A DNA stretch of 42,997 nucleotides from Armatimonadota bacterium (GTDB lineage: Bacteria; Armatimonadota; UBA5829; DTLH01), in contig JACPPP010000211.1 in assembly GCA_016190935.1 (NCBI GenBank), positions 1-42,997 of the forward strand, in the 5' to 3' direction. The number at the start of each line of letters is the position of its first letter. Within the stretch, counting starts at the first letter, position 1. Under the pieces are notes generated by a model. It did no database searches. It was not told where the DNA came from and saw only the letters and a list, made by a program, of their open reading frames with translations. Of this stretch, positions 39,911-42,997 are shown in pieces. A program made the position numbers and the translations under genes.

Positions 39911-40012
39911 CAGGTGACAGGTGGTAGGTAACAGGTAACAGGTAACAGAGGGTCTTCCCATGCCCCATGACCCATGACCTATCACCCGACACCCAACACC
40001 CAACACCCAACA
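39905..40012. repeat. Composite heptamer array, inverse copy of 23011-23165
   Basis: Six AGGTAAC-type words are followed by a two-word junction (AGAGGGTCTTCCCA), three CCCATGA types and three CCCAACA words. Its reverse complement gives GGGTGTT, CATGGG and TGTTACC words in the same order as the array at 23039-23165, with a junction differing at one base. Confidence 0.9.
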
Positions 40013-40018
40013 AACGCA

Positions 40019-40777
40019 ATGGAAGTTAACGCGGTAATACTGGCAGGAGCCCCGGCGGACCCAGAGATGTGCCCCGGGGAGAATACGATCAGTCGGGCCA
40101 TGCTTCGCATTGGGCCGAAGACGATGCTCCAGTGGGTGGTTGATGCCCTGATCTCCGCAGAGTCCATAGACAGAATCATCGCCGTGGGCGATGTGGCCGC
40201 CGATTCGCTGGACGCGACGGTCATTCCGGGATCATCTTTCCTCGAGAACCTGATGCTGGGAGTGGAGGCAAGCGGCTCGGATGAGCGCGTGCTTGTGCTC
40301 AGCTCGGATATTCCTCTGATCGGCCCTCAGGCGGTGGACGACTTCGTCACGCGCGCGCTCGATTCCGGCGCCGAGATGTGCTATCCCATCATCCGGGCTG
40401 AGGACTGCCTTGCGAAGTACCCGGCTTTGAAAAGGACCTTCTTGAGAACAAGTGAGGGGTCCTGGACGGGCGGAAACATGCTGCTTGTCAGCCCCACGTT
40501 CCTGCGCCGGAACAGGGAGAGGATATCTCAGGCCTATGCGGCTAGGAAGAAGCCGCTTGCGCTCGCCGCTATGCTCGGTCCGGGCGTTTTGGTGCGGGCC
40601 GTTGCAGCGCAGCTCTTTTGGCCGGCCCTCCTACCAATTTCGAGGCTTGAGCAGGTAGCCTCAAAGCTCGTTGGAGGCCATGTTGTGGCTGTCGTGACTC
40701 ACTACCCGGAGATAGGTGAGGACGTGGATAAGCTGGCCGACCTGGAAGCTGTGCGGAGGGAGTTGGGGGGAAGTTGA
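40019..40777 (+). CDS. MobA-like NTP transferase domain protein
   Basis: The 252-residue protein has a GT-A nucleotidyltransferase fold. It begins VNAVILAGAPADPE, then LRIGPKTMLQWVVDALISAE, with VLVLSSDIPLIGPQAVDDFV as the metal-binding strand and TGGNMLLVSPTFL. The usual G-G-x-S-x-R-[MF]-G loop is replaced by GAPADPEMCPGENTISR, so nucleotide handling may differ from MobA, GlmU or IspD. The track start (39974) reads through the heptamer array, giving HPTPNTQHPTNA. The ATG at 40019 starts the domain, but no ribosome-binding site precedes it. Proximity to ispE hints at an isoprenoid link, unproven. Confidence 0.75.
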   Translation: MEVNAVILAGAPADPEMCPGENTISRAMLRIGPKTMLQWVVDALISAESIDRIIAVGDVAADSLDATVIPGSSFLENLMLGVEASGSDERVLVLSSDIPLIGPQAVDDFVTRALDSGAEMCYPIIRAEDCLAKYPALKRTFLRTSEGSWTGGNMLLVSPTFLRRNRERISQAYAARKKPLALAAMLGPGVLVRAVAAQLFWPALLPISRLEQVASKLVGGHVVAVVTHYPEIGEDVDKLADLEAVRRELGGS

Positions 40778-40784
40778 AACGCGT

Positions 40785-40989
40785 CCTTCGACAGGCTCAG
40801 GTTGCGCGGATTGTACGGATTGCGCGGAAGAAGCTATCAGCAATCAGCCGTCAGCATTCGCCAGGGGCCGGGAGCCGGGGGCCAGGGTCCGGACGAATGT
40901 CCGAGAGACACGCGCCGGGGAGGAATCTCCCCGGCCATCGATACCCAACCCGAGTAAGAGCGATCTAAAATCTAAAATCTAAAATCTAA
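40785..40989. repeat. Mixed repeats between nucleotidyltransferase and comF
   Basis: In order, there is a CCTTCGACAGGCTCAGG palindrome (40785-40801), three 9-nt units (GCGCGGATT types), and in-register heptamers CTATCAG, CAATCAG, CCGTCAG, CATTCGC, CAGGGGC, CGGGAGC, CGGGGGC, CAGGGTC (40834-40889). Next come a GCCGGGGAG/CTCCCCGGC hairpin (40914-40936) and four ATCTAAA words (40963-40989). No gene is visible in the 247-bp gap. Confidence 0.85.
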
Positions 40990-41024
40990 GATCCCTCCGG
41001 CCCCGGCTGAAGGACATTTGATAT

Positions 41025-41777
41025 ATGCCTGAGTTTCCGTTTATTTCGATTAGTTACCGACGAAGAGCTTTGCGTCTGGTTAGAGATATCTGGTGCGGCC
41101 TGCTCGATCTCGTTTACCCACCTAAGTGCCTCGTATGTGGCAAGATGCAGCCAAAGTATTTATGTGACGCGTGTGTCGAACAAATCGTCTATATCGATCC
41201 GCCGATTTGCAGGCGGTGCGGAGCGCCGCTCACGGAGGGCCGCTGCCTGGAATGTGCGGGTGCGGAGTTCGAGTTCAATTCAGCGGAATCCGTCGGCGTC
41301 TACGAAGGAGTCCTGAGAGAGGCTATTCATCAGTTCAAATACTCGCGGCATAGAGTCCTTGGGCCGGTGCTCGGTGGGCTATTGGTGGAGCACATGCGCA
41401 GCCGTGGCGACCTTAAGTATCGTGCAGCATCTATTGTCCCGGTACCCATTCACAAATCTCGCTTACGGATGCGGGGGTTTAATCAGTCGGAGATGCTCGC
41501 CGAACACATTGGGAAATCCTTGTCTCTGCCGGTGTTGCGTGACGCGCTGCTCCGGTCAAAGCCGACTCGTGCGCAGGTGGACCTGCCTGTCGAGGTCCGC
41601 AAGGAGAACGTGCATGGAGTCTTTCAGGTAAAAAGGCGGGACGCGGTAAGCGGCAGGATATTGCTCCTGATCGACGACGTCTACACGACCGGCAGTACAG
41701 CGGACTCTGCGGCTCGTGCGCTCAGGGCAGCCGGTGCGGAAGAAATCCACGTCCTTACGCTGGCGCGGAGTGTGTAA
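41025..41777 (+). CDS. comF: ComF/GntX-type phosphoribosyltransferase-like protein
   Basis: The 250-residue protein has a zinc-finger N-terminus (YPPKCLVCGKMQPKYLCDAC, then ICRRCGAPLTEGRCLEC). The type I phosphoribosyltransferase fold follows (about 95-250), with VPVPIHKSRLRMRGFNQSEM and the PRPP loop LLLIDDVYTTGSTADSAARA. ComF proteins are required for DNA uptake in competent bacteria, probably handling incoming single-stranded DNA. In non-competent species their role is unclear. GAAGGA lies 11 nt upstream of the ATG. No other competence genes are nearby. The identification is secure, the pathway less so. Confidence 0.92.
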   Translation: MPEFPFISISYRRRALRLVRDIWCGLLDLVYPPKCLVCGKMQPKYLCDACVEQIVYIDPPICRRCGAPLTEGRCLECAGAEFEFNSAESVGVYEGVLREAIHQFKYSRHRVLGPVLGGLLVEHMRSRGDLKYRAASIVPVPIHKSRLRMRGFNQSEMLAEHIGKSLSLPVLRDALLRSKPTRAQVDLPVEVRKENVHGVFQVKRRDAVSGRILLLIDDVYTTGSTADSAARALRAAGAEEIHVLTLARSV

Positions 41778-41876
41778 AATCATCCTGACCGGAATCAGTT
41801 CTCTGGATGCGTCCGGGTCGGTAGTTTACATGAGGTTTCCCGAAGGCATGCCCGCCCCGCCCGACCCCACGCCCCT

Positions 41877-41910
41877 GCTGATGGCTGAAACCTGTCTGCT
41901 GATAGCTTAA
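41877..41910. repeat. Short GCTGATG heptamer array
   Basis: GCTGATG, GCTGAAA, CCTGTCT, GCTGATA and GCTTAA run in 7-nt register between comF and the promoter of the RsbW-like gene. This is a degraded member of the array family. Confidence 0.6.
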
Positions 41911-41953
41911 TTTACACCGGGAAAAATTCCCCACCTATATTCGGGAATTCTCG

Positions 41954-41982
41954 TTGACATTGGGCTGCTGCTGTGCTAAATT
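41954..41982 (+). promoter_or_regulatory. Promoter of the RsbW-like gene
   Basis: TTGACA and TAAATT have a 17-nt spacer. It rules out the track's TTG start at 41954, which would lie inside the promoter. Confidence 0.7.
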
Positions 41983-42058
41983 ATCGTCGCGCCCCGGGCA
42001 AGGGGCAATTAGTCGTGGGATGGCGCGCGGCCTTAGCTGTGCCAGGATGGGGATAATT

Positions 42059-42505
42059 ATGTCTAGCGGCAGTGGAACTATTACGGAGGTATCGATGCCA
42101 AGCAACCCGGACTACCTTTCGAGACTTCGGAGGATAGTGGGGCGCCTTGCCGACTCGGCGGGCATGAGCGCAAAAGAGAAATACGATACAAAGCTGGCAA
42201 TCACGGAGGCCTGCGCGAACGCAATCCGACACGGATCTCCTCAAGGGATCGAAGATCGCGTCAGTGTCCGGTTTTCCACGATCTCCGGGGCCGTAGTAGC
42301 CGAAGTCACCGACCGCGGCGGTGGCTTTGATCCGACAGGCCTGCATTCCAGGCCCACGACAGAACCCGGAGGTCTCGGAATCCCCCTGATGAGGGCTATG
42401 ACGGACGGCGTCGAGTTTCTGAAGAACGGTAGTGGCATGACGGTCCGTCTCATCAAGCGGGCAAATAGCATACGGCGCGCGCCGTTGGAGCCCAGCAAGG
42501 CCTGA
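42059..42505 (+). CDS. RsbW/SpoIIAB-like ATP-binding protein (anti-sigma factor type)
   Basis: The 148-residue GHKL ATPase domain has the N box KLAITEACANAIRHG, the G1 box EVTDRGGGFDPTG and the G2 box PGGLGIPLMRAMTDGVEF, followed by MTVRLIK. Such stand-alone HATPase_c_2 proteins are usually serine kinases that inhibit a sigma factor and phosphorylate an antagonist. No sigma factor or anti-antagonist (STAS) gene is adjacent, so the partner is unknown. The start at 42059 is chosen because the promoter lies 80 nt upstream and the first 35 residues of the track ORF have no family match. An alternative start is the ATG at 42047. Confidence 0.85.
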   Translation: MSSGSGTITEVSMPSNPDYLSRLRRIVGRLADSAGMSAKEKYDTKLAITEACANAIRHGSPQGIEDRVSVRFSTISGAVVAEVTDRGGGFDPTGLHSRPTTEPGGLGIPLMRAMTDGVEFLKNGSGMTVRLIKRANSIRRAPLEPSKA

Positions 42506-42531
42506 TCGCACGTTCTAGCGCACGTTTAGGC

Positions 42532-42551
42532 TTATACCCCCCTGGGTATAA
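42532..42551. promoter_or_regulatory. Inverted repeat overlapping a -10 box, CsoR-operator-like
   Basis: TTATACCC and GGGTATAA are separated by CCCT. The right arm overlaps TATAAA, a possible -10 for the zinc-ribbon gene. The shape resembles operators of the CsoR/RcnR family of metal-responsive repressors. No such repressor is in the window. Confidence 0.35.
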
Positions 42552-42652
42552 AATACGAGCAAGCTAGCGAAGGCAGTTTGCTAAGAGGATGTTCAGTCGG
42601 CAAATGACGTTTCTGACTTAACGGAGCGTCAGCCGGGAAGGCGGTGTTTACT

Positions 42653-42844
42653 ATGAAGTGCAGCAAGTGCGGCGCGGAGATTAGGCACCTGCCGGATTAC
42701 CTGGAGGAGACGCGCACCGAGGTGCAGTGCACAAAGTGCGCCGGTATTCCTGAGGGAGAAACAGGTACTCCAGTATCTTTCGACAGGTATCGCTACTCGA
42801 AGTCGCTCGTCTATAGCGGCAGCGACTTGGAGTTGGCTGCATAA
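42653..42844 (+). CDS. Small zinc-ribbon protein
   Basis: The 63-residue protein starts MKCSKCGAEIRHLPDYLEET and continues TEVQCTKCAG. The two CxxC pairs (about residues 3-6 and 26-29) form a rubredoxin-like zinc ribbon. The rest is charged and probably short helix or disorder. The track starts three codons earlier at a GTG (42644). AAGGCGG is nearer the right distance for the ATG at 42653. An inverted repeat overlapping its presumed -10 box hints at repression. No known function. Confidence 0.7.
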   Translation: MKCSKCGAEIRHLPDYLEETRTEVQCTKCAGIPEGETGTPVSFDRYRYSKSLVYSGSDLELAA

Positions 42845-42854
42845 GCGCGAAGTC

Positions 42855-42882
42855 GGCCTGCCGGTCGTGCAACCTGCAGGCC
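42855..42882 (+). terminator. Weak hairpin after the zinc-ribbon gene
   Basis: A 7-bp stem, GGCCTGC/GCAGGCC, with a 14-nt loop lies 11 nt after the stop codon. There is no T-run, so this is a low-confidence terminator. The remaining 115 bases of the window show nothing clear. Confidence 0.3.
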
Positions 42883-42997
42883 GGCCGCCATAACCCCCCA
42901 ACCCGGCGCAGCAGGTGATAGTATCTAACAACTGAAATTGCGTTCAATCTGCACGCAACATGAGTAGTCTATGCTGCGGCAAGAGACGGGATAACGA

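Overview
The window looks like a bacterial chromosome of moderately high GC, with TTG/GTG starts alongside ATG, consensus sigma-70 promoters and long intergenic repeats. No 16S rRNA is present, so the phylum is an inference. The combination of a tRNA-tuf operon, tandem PEP-CTERM proteins, beta-helix/PQQ surface proteins, a radical SAM gene beside ribonuclease G, and SMC is compatible with an Armatimonadota-like or related deep-branching environmental lineage. I hold that loosely.

Layout. 1-840 (minus strand): the operon tRNA-Thr(TGT), tRNA-Tyr(GTA), tRNA-Thr(GGT), tuf, driven by a perfect TTGACA-N17-TATAAT promoter. 915-3646 (plus): a small LuxR-type HTH protein, a PDZ lipoprotein with a degenerate metalloprotease motif and a probably leaderless mRNA, and a secreted protein with three DUF5666-like repeats. 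3748-12200 (minus): a surface-protein island of four PEP-CTERM genes, each directly preceded by the 3' end of another secreted-protein gene. The upstream gene is a roughly 1,580-codon beta-helix/Big-1/PQQ protein broken by two frameshifts and a stop. 12253-15846 (minus): smc. 16122-21450 (plus): a tight five-gene surface-polysaccharide operon (methyltransferase, flippase, two GT2 glycosyltransferases, polymerase/ligase). 21486-30328 (minus): SEC-C/DUF1841 protein, DUF167 protein, a scrambled 1-phosphofructokinase remnant, class II aldolase, hpf, ribonuclease G and a radical SAM/DUF2344 protein. 30822-32941 (minus): an XRE regulator/membrane protein pair and dacB, divergent from a dipeptide epimerase (32982-34049), so cell-wall synthesis and recycling genes sit back to back. 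34332-38783: ASCH protein, BON protein, M48 protease, and an O-antigen-ligase/TPR membrane protein. 39026-42844 (plus): ispE, a MobA-like nucleotidyltransferase, comF, an RsbW-like ATPase and a zinc-ribbon protein.

The most unusual structure is a family of intergenic arrays built on a strict 7-nt period. The 7-nt word changes along an array (TTACCTG, GGGTCAT, TTGGGTG, CTATCAG, GATTTCA, AACTTCT and others) while the 7-nt register continues without a break. The arrays recur in at least a dozen gaps. One composite array occurs twice in opposite orientation about 17 kb apart. Arrays run right up to gene ends, so that the stop codons of ispE, the M48 protease and the radical SAM gene lie in the array. 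They recall the heptameric STRR repeats of cyanobacteria. Other dispersed palindromes sit in the same gaps.

The second notable structure is the PEP-CTERM island. Three C-terminal copies of one PQQ-like protein, one in the large broken gene and two as 36-38-residue stubs, each sit immediately upstream of a PEP-CTERM gene. In one case the PEP-CTERM start codon and ribosome-binding site lie inside the stub. This points to repeated duplication and deletion.
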